54,531 bases of DNA from CAYYJS01 sp964472315 (lineage in GTDB: Bacteria; Verrucomicrobiota; Kiritimatiellia; UBA8416): positions 1-54,531 of the forward strand of contig CAYYJS010000021.1 in assembly GCA_964472315.1 (NCBI GenBank). Reading direction: 5' to 3'. A program made the position numbers and the translations under genes. Under the pieces are notes generated by a model. It did not search any database and was not told the DNA's origin. It saw nothing but the letters and a program-made list of their open reading frames with translations. Positions 1 through 7,375 of this stretch are shown here, one piece after another (position 1 is the first letter of the stretch; each line of letters starts with the position of its first letter).

Positions 1-31
1 ATGCGCCCGGCCCGCGGGGAGCGTGCAGAAT

Positions 32-1231
32 GTGGTTGATTGGACGACATCGGAAGCCTATGATGCGTGCATGACTGTACGTGGGTGGTCCTTTTTTCGG
101 TGTGGTGTCGAGGGTGTCGTTGGGGTGGTTCTGCTGGGCTTTGCCGCCGGCGGTGCGTTCGCGCCGCGTGTCGCGGCGCTGGCGGGCGGCGGCATGGGAA
201 TTGCGCTGATCGTGGCGGCAGTGGCGCGGGCCAGGTTGCGGGGACGTTGGAGCGAAGAGATTCGCGAACTGACGGCGATGATCGATGCCGCGGCACAGGG
301 ACGCGATGGCGCGTGGCCCATCGCGGCCGCGTCGTCGTCGGACGCCGATATCGCGCGCCTCGGCGTCGCGCTCGTTGGCTTGCTCGAAGCGGTTGGTCGG
401 CGTGAACGTGCGCTGTGCGAGGCCGACGGCAGGTCGCGTGAGGCGGCGTGTCGCGCGGAGGCACGGGTGGGGGAACTGGAGGCCACGTTGAAGGCCCGCA
501 CCGCGCAACTCGAACTGACGAACCGCGAACTCGAATCGTTCGGCTACTCGGTATCGCATGACCTGCGCGCGCCTTTGCGTGTGATGGAGGGGTTCAGTCA
601 GGCGCTCATCGAGGACTACGGCAGGACTTTGGATCCGACCGCGATGGATTTCGCGCAACGGATCCGGCAAGGCGCCAACCGCCTGTCGAATTGCCTTGAT
701 GGCTTGCTGCACCTGTCGCGCGTGACGCGCGGGGCCTTGACGCGCGAGGACTTGGATGTATCGGGGATGGCGCGGGCCATCGTCAAGGAGTTGGAGGATG
801 CGGAACCGGATCGGCATGTTGTCGTGGCTGTGGCACCCGGCCTGGTGGCATACGCGGACCGGAACATGGTGAGCGTGCTGTTGCGGCAGCTTCTGGAAAA
901 CGCCTGGAAGTATACCGCTCGTGTCGGGGGTGCGTCGATCCGGGTCGATGCCCGCGAGACCGACGGTGGTCGGTCCTATGTCGTATCCGACAACGGGGCC
1001 GGTTTTGACATGCGCTATGCCGACAGGCTGTTCGGCGCGTTTCAGCGGATCCACGCCGGGCGCGAGTTTTCGGGCATCGGCATGGGTTTGGCGCTGGCGC
1101 AACGCATTGTACACAAGCATGGCGGACGGATTTGGGCCGATGCCGAGGTTGGTCAGGGCGCGCGTTTTTACTTTACCCTCGGCGACGCGTCGGTCGATGA
1201 CGGACATGGCGCGGCCCCGTGCGCAGGTTGA
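32..1231 (+). CDS. membrane-bound sensor histidine kinase
   Basis: Two-component sensor kinase that should autophosphorylate on histidine and pass phosphate to a response regulator. Numbering from a GTG at 23: two hydrophobic segments at about residues 27-45 and 48-68, a charged coiled-coil-like linker at 130-172, an H-box 'SVSHDLRAPL' with His179, N-box Asn293 ('LLENAWKY'), G1 'SDNGAGFD' and G2 'GIGMGLAL'. There is no PAS or other extracytoplasmic sensor domain, so the signal is probably membrane-borne or cytoplasmic. The sequence resembles phytochrome-like kinases in the 'ESFGYSVSHDLRAPLR' stretch. The start is uncertain: GTG 32 has GGGGAG about ten bases upstream, GTG 23 sits too close to it, and ATG 71 would still keep both membrane segments. 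A LuxR-type regulator lies about 260 bp away on the opposite strand and is a plausible partner, but this is inference. Confidence 0.88.
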   Translation: MVDWTTSEAYDACMTVRGWSFFRCGVEGVVGVVLLGFAAGGAFAPRVAALAGGGMGIALIVAAVARARLRGRWSEEIRELTAMIDAAAQGRDGAWPIAAASSSDADIARLGVALVGLLEAVGRRERALCEADGRSREAACRAEARVGELEATLKARTAQLELTNRELESFGYSVSHDLRAPLRVMEGFSQALIEDYGRTLDPTAMDFAQRIRQGANRLSNCLDGLLHLSRVTRGALTREDLDVSGMARAIVKELEDAEPDRHVVVAVAPGLVAYADRNMVSVLLRQLLENAWKYTARVGGASIRVDARETDGGRSYVVSDNGAGFDMRYADRLFGAFQRIHAGREFSGIGMGLALAQRIVHKHGGRIWADAEVGQGARFYFTLGDASVDDGHGAAPCAG

Positions 1232-1278
1232 CCCTGGCATTCCTGTGTGGCGGTCCCCCCCCAGGCGGGTGTCATGGG

Positions 1279-1392
1279 CTACAGGCTGTAGAACAGGAAC
1301 GCGGCCAGTGAACTGGTGGCGAGGATAAACGCCACGAACACCCAGACCAAGGCCCCCATCCCTTCAGCCGGATCGTATGAGTTCTCTTGCAT
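1279..1392 (-). CDS. 37-residue single-pass membrane peptide
   Basis: Short open frame on the minus strand encoding 37 residues, beginning MQENSYDPAEGMGALVW and continuing as one hydrophobic helix (about residues 13-35) to a 'FYSL' end. The acidic, polar N-terminus followed by a single transmembrane segment is what a real small membrane protein looks like, and it occupies otherwise empty space between two convergent signalling genes. It lies about 100 bp downstream of the response regulator on the same strand and could be cotranscribed with it. No good ribosome-binding site is visible and I do not recognise a family. Function unknown. Confidence 0.5.
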   Translation of the reverse strand: MQENSYDPAEGMGALVWVFVAFILATSSLAAFLFYSL

Positions 1393-1494
1393 CGCGACAC
1401 CATGTAAGCATGCGCGCACGCCATGCGCAAGCTGGGGAAATGCTGATTTTGGCCTGCTGAAAGCCCTTACGACGCGCTCGGGGTTTTCCCGATG

Positions 1495-2160
1495 CTACTT
1501 CTCGCAACCGGCCTCGACCCAGTGAAAGGCGCGGTGCACAAGCTCGGCGGAGTTTGCCAGATTGAGCTTCTGCTTGATATGTGCGCGGTGGGTTTCGATG
1601 GTCTTTACACTGAGGTTGAGGCGGTCGGCGACCTTGCGCGTGGAAAGTCCGCGGCCGATCAGTTCGAAGATTTCGATCTCGCGGTCGCTGAGCATGTCGA
1701 TGCCGAACCGATCGGGTTCGGAATGGTGACCGCTCACGACGTCCTGCAGGATGCGCGAGGCGAGTTTCGCGCTCAGGTAGACGTCGCCGGCGAGGACCCG
1801 ACGGATGGCGCCCAGTACGGTCTCGGCGTTCTCCTGCTTCATGACGTAGCCGCGGGCGCCGGCACGCAGGGCGCGTTCGGCATACAGGGCCTCGTCGTGC
1901 ATGGAGAGAACGAGAACGGGCAGGTTGGGATAGGTTTCGCGGATCGCCTTCGTCAGATCGATGCCGCTGGAACCGGGCAGCGAAATGTCGACGAGGACAA
2001 TGTCGGGCAGCGTGACCTTGAGACGTTCGAGTGTCTCGACGGCCGTGCTGGCCTCGCCGCAGAACTCCAGATCCGACTCCTGATCGATCAGCAGACTCAA
2101 TCCGTGGCGTACGATCGGATGATCGTCCACGAGCATCACTCTTGATTTCTTTCGACTCAC
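1495..2160 (-). CDS. LuxR/NarL-family response regulator
   Basis: DNA-binding response regulator of 221 residues. The receiver domain (1-120) has the acidic pair Asp12/Asp13, phosphoacceptor Asp58 in 'VLVDISLP', Ser86 and Lys108. The C-terminal LuxR helix-turn-helix (about 155-215) starts at 'LSDREIEIFELIGRG' and contains 'STRKVADRLNLSVKTIETH'. I chose the GTG at 2160 because GGAG lies eight bases upstream; a longer frame to 2211 reads through low-quality sequence. It converges with the histidine kinase and may be its partner. A sigma-70-like promoter is visible just upstream. Confidence 0.9.
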   Translation of the reverse strand: MSRKKSRVMLVDDHPIVRHGLSLLIDQESDLEFCGEASTAVETLERLKVTLPDIVLVDISLPGSSGIDLTKAIRETYPNLPVLVLSMHDEALYAERALRAGARGYVMKQENAETVLGAIRRVLAGDVYLSAKLASRILQDVVSGHHSEPDRFGIDMLSDREIEIFELIGRGLSTRKVADRLNLSVKTIETHRAHIKQKLNLANSAELVHRAFHWVEAGCEK

Positions 2161-2209
2161 GCGTGTCGCTCCATCTGCGCCGCCCGCTGCATGCCCTGCT
2201 CGTGTCAGC

Positions 2210-2239
2210 ACTGTACCGAATTGCCTTGCCGGAAGTCAA
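2210..2239 (-). promoter_or_regulatory. sigma-70-like promoter of the response regulator
   Basis: On the minus strand TTGACT (2239-2234), an 18-base spacer and TACAGT (2215-2210). The start would fall about 40 bases before the GTG at 2160. Found by eye. Confidence 0.45.
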
Positions 2240-2281
2240 GGTTTTTGCGGAGTATTCACCGATCTTGGAGGGTAATGGCCG

Positions 2282-3304
2282 ATGAAATGTTATCCGGGCA
2301 TGGTTCTGGGCGTGTTGCTGACGGTTGCGGGCGTGGCCGTCGCCGACGTGGATGAAGCGATGTCGGCGGGGGCGACGGGCGTGGAAGCGACGGTGACGAT
2401 GCCGGGCGCGCATCGTTCGGCGACGCTGCGCGGCGAATTGTCGCTGATGGGCGGGTACGTGTACGGCGATGTGACGTACGAGATCGGTGGAACGGTGCGG
2501 TTTCCCGACGGCGATGGCTTTTCGCTGCATTTCCCCATCAGCCGTCTTGAATGGCCGATCGAGACCATCGTCGGGGGCGTGGTCGGTACGGCGTGGATCG
2601 GCGATTTCGTGTCGATCGACGGTTCCTGTGTGATCTCGCTGGACGAGGGGGATGGGCTGATGAAGGATTCGGACTGGGGCGACGAAGATGACACGTCGCT
2701 GCTGACCATCTATTCCGAGAGCAAGATCGAACTGGTCTACGGCGTGGTGGACGGCCTGCTGCGCCTGTGGTTGCGTCCGCTCCCGGTCACGGGACGCTCG
2801 GCCCTGCGGTTGGCGGTCGGTGGCGGCCTGTTGGTGCAGCACATCGAATGGGAGGTCACCGATACCGATCAGTGGTATCCGCAGGAACCCGAACTCGGGC
2901 ACGATCTGCTCCTGGACTCGGTCAACGCCACCTACGACGTTGACTTGGCGATGCCCTATGCGAACGCGACCGTGCGGTGGCAGGCGGAACGCGCCTGGGC
3001 CGAGTTCGGGGTCGATGTCGCGCCGTTGGTCGGTGTCGAGGATCGCGACGACCATCTGTTGCGGGACCGACTGTCGCGGACGTCGGCGACGGGGTGGGGA
3101 TGGCGGTTGCGGGTATCGGTGCGACATCGATTCGGGCGGTGCTGGCTCGCCGGAGTGGACGTGTCGAGCCTCGTTTTCGAGGCCGACGGCGAGCAAGAGA
3201 CGCAGATCTACGCCGGGCCGGATGCCGGTGACCGTTGGACGATCGACCAGGAGGTCTCCGGACGGCAAGTCGGGGGCATGGCTGTACTCGGCGCCACGTT
3301 CTGA
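2282..3304 (+). CDS. omptin-like outer membrane protein
   Basis: Predicted secreted beta-barrel of 340 residues. It has a signal peptide (about 1-21, 'VLLTVAGVAVA') and then alternating hydrophobic strands ending in '...AVLGATF', a typical outer membrane barrel terminus. Landmarks match the omptin protease family: 'ISRLEWPIE' (OmpT 'SRLIWKID'), 'MKDSDWG' with Asp129 and Asp131 at the places of OmpT Asp83/Asp85, and 'EDRDDHLLRD' with Asp256 and His258 at the places of Asp210/His212. The catalytic set therefore looks complete. It could instead belong to the related barrel family described from Protochlamydia, where protease activity is not established. GGAGGG precedes the start by about ten bases. 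It is a single gene, divergent from the regulator. Confidence 0.7.
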   Translation: MKCYPGMVLGVLLTVAGVAVADVDEAMSAGATGVEATVTMPGAHRSATLRGELSLMGGYVYGDVTYEIGGTVRFPDGDGFSLHFPISRLEWPIETIVGGVVGTAWIGDFVSIDGSCVISLDEGDGLMKDSDWGDEDDTSLLTIYSESKIELVYGVVDGLLRLWLRPLPVTGRSALRLAVGGGLLVQHIEWEVTDTDQWYPQEPELGHDLLLDSVNATYDVDLAMPYANATVRWQAERAWAEFGVDVAPLVGVEDRDDHLLRDRLSRTSATGWGWRLRVSVRHRFGRCWLAGVDVSSLVFEADGEQETQIYAGPDAGDRWTIDQEVSGRQVGGMAVLGATF

Positions 3305-3395
3305 AACGGGTCCACGATGTGCCTGACGCCCCATTCCGGTCGATGGATGGTGTCGCGATCGGCGCTCGTCCACCGTGTCTCAAGGAATTGCCGGG

Positions 3396-3424
3396 TTGAC
3401 ACGGCATAACTCATCTGGTAACAC
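3396..3424 (+). promoter_or_regulatory. sigma-70-like promoter before small basic protein and tRNAs
   Basis: TTGACA (3396-3401), 17-base spacer, TAACAC (3419-3424). The ATG of the 29-residue gene is at 3436, so the predicted transcript has almost no leader. It may also drive tRNA-Cys. Confidence 0.5.
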
Positions 3425-3435
3425 AGTCGCCCATT

Positions 3436-3525
3436 ATGGGACAGCAACTTAAAGCGCGTATCAAACGGGCGCGTCGCAGGCGTCAACTGAAACGCAAAAA
3501 GATCGAAGCCAAGACCGCCAAGTAG
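3436..3525 (+). CDS. 29-residue arginine/lysine-rich protein
   Basis: Tiny gene beginning MGQQLKARIKRARRRR and ending KIEAKTAK. About half of the residues are Arg or Lys, as in small ribosome-associated or RNA-binding proteins. It has no Shine-Dalgarno sequence and its ATG lies 11 bases after a -10-like box, so it may be translated leaderless. It sits 24 bp before tRNA-Cys and may share its transcript. I recall similar unnamed small basic proteins in other PVC bacteria but cannot verify this here. A role on the ribosome is a guess. Confidence 0.6.
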   Translation: MGQQLKARIKRARRRRQLKRKKIEAKTAK

Positions 3526-3549
3526 CGCGGTCCGGCTTGGATTCTCCAT

Positions 3550-3623
3550 GGCGCGATGGCCGAGTGGCTAGGCAGAGGTCTGCAAAACCTCGTACACCGG
3601 TTCAATTCCGGTTCGCGCCTCCA
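3550..3623 (+). tRNA. tRNA-Cys (GCA)
   Basis: Full cloverleaf: acceptor GGCGCGA pairs with TCGCGCC, the anticodon loop reads CTGCAAA (anticodon GCA), the T-arm GGTTCAATTCC is normal, the discriminator is T as expected for Cys, and CCA is encoded. Confidence 0.95.
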
Positions 3624-3628
3624 TCGTT

Positions 3629-3656
3629 CCTCCTGTGCCATGCACAGGGGGCTTTT
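3629..3656 (+). terminator. intrinsic terminator after tRNA-Cys
   Basis: Hairpin CCTCCTGTG / CACAGGGGG with a five-base loop (one G-T pair), followed by CTTTT. It directly follows the tRNA-Cys CCA. Confidence 0.6.
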
Positions 3657-3755
3657 GTGTTTGGAGCGATTGCGGCGGCACGACAGGCGATGGGCCTCAG
3701 TTTGCCGCTTGTATCGCGTATGCGCGGTTGGTAAGGTACATCCCCGTTTCCAAGA

Positions 3756-3846
3756 GGAGAGGTGACCGAGTGGCCGAAGGTGCAGCACTGGAAATGCTGT
3801 GTACGCCAAAAGTGTACCGCGGGTTCGACTCCCGCCCTCTCCGCCA
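3756..3846 (+). tRNA. tRNA-Ser (GGA)
   Basis: Class II tRNA with a long variable arm (GTGTACGCC...AAGTGTAC region). Acceptor GGAGAGG pairs with CCTCTCC, the anticodon loop is CTGGAAA (anticodon GGA), the discriminator is G and CCA is encoded. Confidence 0.95.
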
Positions 3847-3897
3847 TCCGCGCCCCGGCGGGGACGGGATGGGGCGGCGCGATGGGTGGTAGCGATT

Positions 3898-4176
3898 ATG
3901 GTTGAGCACTCGGCAACGATTCGCAATGAGCATGGCATTCACTGTCGTCCGTCGACGGTGATCGTCAAGTACGTCGCCGGCTACGAGGGGAGAATCGAAG
4001 TCGTGGGCATCAAGGGGCGTACCAGCCTGCATTCCGTTCTCGAGCTGATGTCGCTGGAGTTGTTTCCGGGAGCCGAAATCACGGTACGGGTCACCGGGCC
4101 GGACGAGGAGCAGATGTGCAACGACCTCGTCGCGCTCTTCGAAACGCATTTCGACTTCCCGCCGCGCGTGGCGTAA
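3898..4176 (+). CDS. HPr-family phosphocarrier protein
   Basis: Protein of 92 residues resembling HPr, the small phosphocarrier of the PEP-dependent phosphotransferase system. The phosphoacceptor His15 lies in 'EHGIHCRPST' (HPr consensus G-[IL]-H-A-R-P). The region around the usual regulatory Ser46 reads 'KGRTSLHSVLELMSLEL' and keeps candidate serines, although the spacing is slightly longer than in classic HPr. No enzyme I, HPr kinase or PTS permease is in the window, so it may act in regulation rather than sugar import. It starts 51 bp after tRNA-Ser and converges with the M28 enzyme. Confidence 0.88.
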   Translation: MVEHSATIRNEHGIHCRPSTVIVKYVAGYEGRIEVVGIKGRTSLHSVLELMSLELFPGAEITVRVTGPDEEQMCNDLVALFETHFDFPPRVA

Positions 4177-4192
4177 GCCGACGCGGACGTCC

Positions 4193-5110
4193 TCAGCGCG
4201 AGGCGAGCTTTTCCAGCATGCGCAGAACCACGGCGCCGACGGTGGCCAGACTCTCCGGGCTGAGCTTGTCCATCGTATCTTCGGTCGTATGCCAGTAGTT
4301 GTTCCGGCCGGGGCGCGATCCGTGTTCGAAGTCGATCAGATCGATGGCCGGGATGCCCGCATCCAGGAAGGGCACGTGATCGTCGAGGATATCCGACCCC
4401 AGCAGGCGGAACCGCTCGCGCGCGCCGACGGCCTTGGCGGCATCGAGCGCGTGCCGCACGAGCTCCGGTGTCGAGTTGCGCGGGATCGTTATCGTCAGAT
4501 CGCGGTCGCCGACCATGTCCAGCACGATCACGGCGCGGATGCGCGTCACTTCGCCCGGCGCGGCCAGACGGGAGACGAGCCGGCGGCTGCCGTGCAGACC
4601 GTCGTTGGGCGCGTACTGCTTCACGCATTCCTCGCCGTCGACGAACGCAAGGATGATGCCGAACGGGTAGGCGGCCGCCTTGAGCCGCGGAACCAGGGCC
4701 AGCAGGAGCCCGGTGCTGGAGCCCGAATCGTTCGCCCCGATGAAGGTCTCGCCGATGCCGCCCTTGGTGTCGTAGTGCGAAAGCAGTACGAGGCGTTCGG
4801 CGGAGGCGCCGGGCAGCGTGGCGGTGACATTGCGGAAGGTCCCCGTGCCGCCGCGGATGGGCGATTCGAAGACGTCGGTTTCGGGGGTCAGGCCGAGGGC
4901 CGCAAGGCGGTTGGCAAGATAGGCGGCTGCCGCGGCGGCGCCGGCCGTGCCGGATACGCGCGGGCCGACGGCGACGAAGTTGCGGACCTCTTCCATGGCC
5001 TGCGCGCCGTCCACCGCCGCGATGGTCTCCGCGGCCGGGGCCGGGGTGCAGGCGGCCAGGAGGCTCAGGGCGAGAGCCGCCGGGACCGAGGTTGCCGCTT
5101 CCCGGCGCAC
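4193..5110 (-). CDS. M28-family, glutaminyl-cyclase-like lipoprotein
   Basis: Zinc-dependent M28-fold protein of about 305 residues, closest in motifs to glutaminyl-peptide cyclotransferases. From a GTG at 5110: lipobox 'LLAAC' with Cys21, 'SHYDTKG' (His112, Asp114), 'GANDSGS' (Asp128), 'DGEE' (Glu160/Glu161), 'VLDMVGD' (Asp198), 'DDHVPF' (His245) and 'YWHTTED' (Trp273). The last two are typical of the cyclase branch. I prefer GTG 5110 because GGGGA lies seven bases upstream and the result is a compact lipoprotein signal 'VRREAATSVPAALALSLL'. ATG 5143 or 5167 would add an acidic stretch, 'FRDDDDGDD', unsuited to export. It is the last gene of the aroK-parB operon and probably sits in the envelope facing the periplasm. 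Confidence 0.8.
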   Translation of the reverse strand: MRREAATSVPAALALSLLAACTPAPAAETIAAVDGAQAMEEVRNFVAVGPRVSGTAGAAAAAAYLANRLAALGLTPETDVFESPIRGGTGTFRNVTATLPGASAERLVLLSHYDTKGGIGETFIGANDSGSSTGLLLALVPRLKAAAYPFGIILAFVDGEECVKQYAPNDGLHGSRRLVSRLAAPGEVTRIRAVIVLDMVGDRDLTITIPRNSTPELVRHALDAAKAVGARERFRLLGSDILDDHVPFLDAGIPAIDLIDFEHGSRPGRNNYWHTTEDTMDKLSPESLATVGAVVLRMLEKLASR

Positions 5111-5153
5111 GTCGTCCCCGTCGTCGTCGTCACGGAATCCCATCACTACCGGG

Positions 5154-6056
5154 CTATTCGTTCTCATCGCCGGACATGCCCAGGATCGTCAGAATGCGGT
5201 CGAGGTCCTCGTTCGAGAAGAAGTCGATCTCGATGGACCCCTTGCCCTTCTTGCCGTTGGCGAAGGTGCGGCAGGGGGCGATACGGACACTGGTGCCGAA
5301 ATGCACGTGCAGGCGGTCGGACAGGTAGGTGAGATGGCTCTGCGGCATATCGGCCTTGGCCACGCGCGGTTTGCGGGGCATCGTCTGAAGGCGCTTGACC
5401 ATCTGTTCGAGCTGGCGCACGGACAGGCCTTCGGAAACGATGCGGCGGGCACAGGCGATTTGCGCGTCCTCCTGTTCGAGTCCCAGCAGGACCTTGGCGT
5501 GCCCGGGCGAGAGCCGCCCGTCGTTGATGAGGCTGCGCACTTCTTCCGCCAGGCTCAGCAGGCGCAATGCGTTGGCGATACCGGCACGCGACTTGCCGAC
5601 GCGTTTCGCGATCTCCTCCTGCGTCAGGTTGAACTGCTCGGCAAGCTCGCGGTAGCCTTCGGCCTCTTCGATCGGGTTGAGATCCTCGCGTTGCAGGTTC
5701 TCGATCAGCGCCAGTTCGAGCGCATCGCCATCCGTCGCTTCCACGACGATGACGGGCACCTCGGTCAGTCCGGCTTCGCCGGCGGCGCGGAGGCGGCGTT
5801 CGCCGGCGATGAGCATGTAGCCCTCGGCGGCGCGCCGTACGAGCAGCGGCTGCAAGATGCCGTGCTCGCGGATGCTGGCGGCAAGTTCCTGAATGGCCTC
5901 CGGATCGAAGACATGCCGCGGTTGCCACGTGTTGCGCTGGATGGTGTCGACCGCCACGCGCATGATCCCATCCTGGGACTTGATCGGCCGATCGCTGGGA
6001 ACTTCATCCTTGATCAGTGCGCCCAAGCCGCGCCCGAGTCCTTTGCGTGCTGCCAT
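5154..6056 (-). CDS. parB: ParB chromosome-partitioning protein
   Basis: CTP-dependent DNA clamp that binds parS and works with ParA and SMC in chromosome segregation. In 300 residues it has an N-terminal basic 'RKGLGRGLGALI' (the ParA-contacting tail), CTP-binding 'AGERRLRAA' (85-90) and 'ENLQREDLNP' (119-128), a helix-turn-helix around 145-167 ('TQEEIAKRVGKSRAGIANAL'), and a C-terminal dimerisation region. The start at 6056 has a strong AAGGAGA site seven bases upstream. ParA is not next to it in this window; smc is 38 kb away. It sits between the PQQ-propeller gene and the M28 lipoprotein in the same direction. Confidence 0.95.
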   Translation of the reverse strand: MAARKGLGRGLGALIKDEVPSDRPIKSQDGIMRVAVDTIQRNTWQPRHVFDPEAIQELAASIREHGILQPLLVRRAAEGYMLIAGERRLRAAGEAGLTEVPVIVVEATDGDALELALIENLQREDLNPIEEAEGYRELAEQFNLTQEEIAKRVGKSRAGIANALRLLSLAEEVRSLINDGRLSPGHAKVLLGLEQEDAQIACARRIVSEGLSVRQLEQMVKRLQTMPRKPRVAKADMPQSHLTYLSDRLHVHFGTSVRIAPCRTFANGKKGKGSIEIDFFSNEDLDRILTILGMSGDENE

Positions 6057-6160
6057 ATGCTCTCTCCTTCGGGGCTGTGTCCCCGCCTGCCGCAATCCTG
6101 ACGATGACGCATGACTGTAGCCGCGGCGCGCCTCGTTGGAAAGACTGTTTCCGGCCGGGG

Positions 6161-7375
6161 TCAGCGGACGTCGACGCAGACGAGACGGCCCTTCGTGTTC
6201 CGGCAATAGATGCGGCCGTTGGCAAGGACGGGCATCGTCCAACAGGTCTTGTCGAGCAGCGCGGGGCTTTCGGCGATGACCTTGAAGGCGTTGGCTTCCG
6301 GCGTACCGAAAATCAGCCGGCCCTTTTCGGTGAGCACGAGCAGGTTGTCGCCCGTGCGCAGGACGGTGCCGAAATCGATTCCGGCCTGCCACCGCTGCGC
6401 GCCGGTCGCGGCGTCGATCGCGGTCAGTTTGCCACCGCCGGAGTTGCCGTCGAACCCGATGATGACCGTGCCGGCCAGCACCGACGACGACGTGTGATTG
6501 CTCATCTTCTTCTGTTCCCACCGCACGCGCGGCGTGGCGCCGCCGAGGTCGATGAGCGCGCAACCGCGGCCGTATCCCGACGAGATGAATGCCGTGTCGC
6601 CGTTGACGATCGGATCGGCCGCGTTGACATCGTAACTGGTCTTCCAGGGGTGCGACCACATGTTGCGCCCGTCGGTGGCGTCGACGACGATCAGGGCGTT
6701 TTGCCCGAAGACAAGCAACCGGTTGGGCGTCGGCCGTCCATAGGCGACCGGTGTCGCGTAGCCGCCGGTGCCGGAGGGGCTGGACCAGACCGGCTTTCCG
6801 GTACCCTTGTCCAGCGCGAGACCGTGTTGGCCGGAGTTGAGGATCACGAGCTGGCCGAGGATCAGCGGCGACCCCGCGAAGCCCCATCCCGGCGCCTTGC
6901 CGTTCAGTGCGGACAGGTTCGCCGACCAGCGCACGGCGCCGGTCTTGCGGTCCAACGCGAACACATGACCCTCGCGGCTGCATGTGTAGACGAGGTCGCC
7001 GTCGACGGACGGCGTCGCGCGCGGGCCTTCGTAGCTGCCGTCGCCGCAGGCGTAAGCGTGGCGCCAGATGACGACCCCGGTATCCGCGTTCAGACAGACC
7101 ACGGCGTCCTGTTTCTTCTCGTTCCCCAACGTGTAGACCCGGTCCTCGACGACCGCCACGGACGAATAGCCGTTGCCTACGTCGGCCTTCCACGCCACCT
7201 TGCCGGCGGTTAGCGCGCCGGTGTTGGCGATCGTCTCGCTGGTGGCCCCGTCGCGTGCCGGTCCGCGCCAGCAGGGCCAGTCTCCCGCCGCGCTCGGCAG
7301 AGCGAGCGTGAGCGTCAGGGCGATGATTGGACGGTAGGTTCCGGCACCGTTCTCGAAGCGTCGCATCGGTATCAT
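6161..7375 (-). CDS. secreted PQQ-type beta-propeller protein
   Basis: Protein of 404 residues with a signal peptide ('PIIALTLTLALPSAAG') and repeated PQQ-like blades such as 'VVCLNADTGVVIW', 'VFALDRKTGAVRW', 'GLALDKGTGKPVW' and 'LTAIDAATGAQRW'. The mature protein opens with 'WPCWRGPARDG', a phrase typical of planctomycete and verrucomicrobial PQQ-repeat proteins. No dehydrogenase domain is attached, so it probably acts as a periplasmic binding or scaffolding propeller rather than an alcohol dehydrogenase. ATG 7375 follows AAAAGGAG by six bases and overlaps the preceding queG-like stop as ATGA, so the genes are translationally coupled. Confidence 0.85.
   Translation of the reverse strand: MIPMRRFENGAGTYRPIIALTLTLALPSAAGDWPCWRGPARDGATSETIANTGALTAGKVAWKADVGNGYSSVAVVEDRVYTLGNEKKQDAVVCLNADTGVVIWRHAYACGDGSYEGPRATPSVDGDLVYTCSREGHVFALDRKTGAVRWSANLSALNGKAPGWGFAGSPLILGQLVILNSGQHGLALDKGTGKPVWSSPSGTGGYATPVAYGRPTPNRLLVFGQNALIVVDATDGRNMWSHPWKTSYDVNAADPIVNGDTAFISSGYGRGCALIDLGGATPRVRWEQKKMSNHTSSSVLAGTVIIGFDGNSGGGKLTAIDAATGAQRWQAGIDFGTVLRTGDNLLVLTEKGRLIFGTPEANAFKVIAESPALLDKTCWTMPVLANGRIYCRNTKGRLVCVDVR

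Noticed and set aside
1364..3373. 669-codon minus-strand frame spanning the regulator and omptin-like gene
   Set aside because: Antisense shadow with no recognisable domains; contradicts two well-supported genes.
5111..5167. Earlier ATG starts for the M28 lipoprotein
   Set aside because: They add an acidic N-terminus unfit for a signal peptide and overlap parB; GTG 5110 has a better ribosome-binding site.
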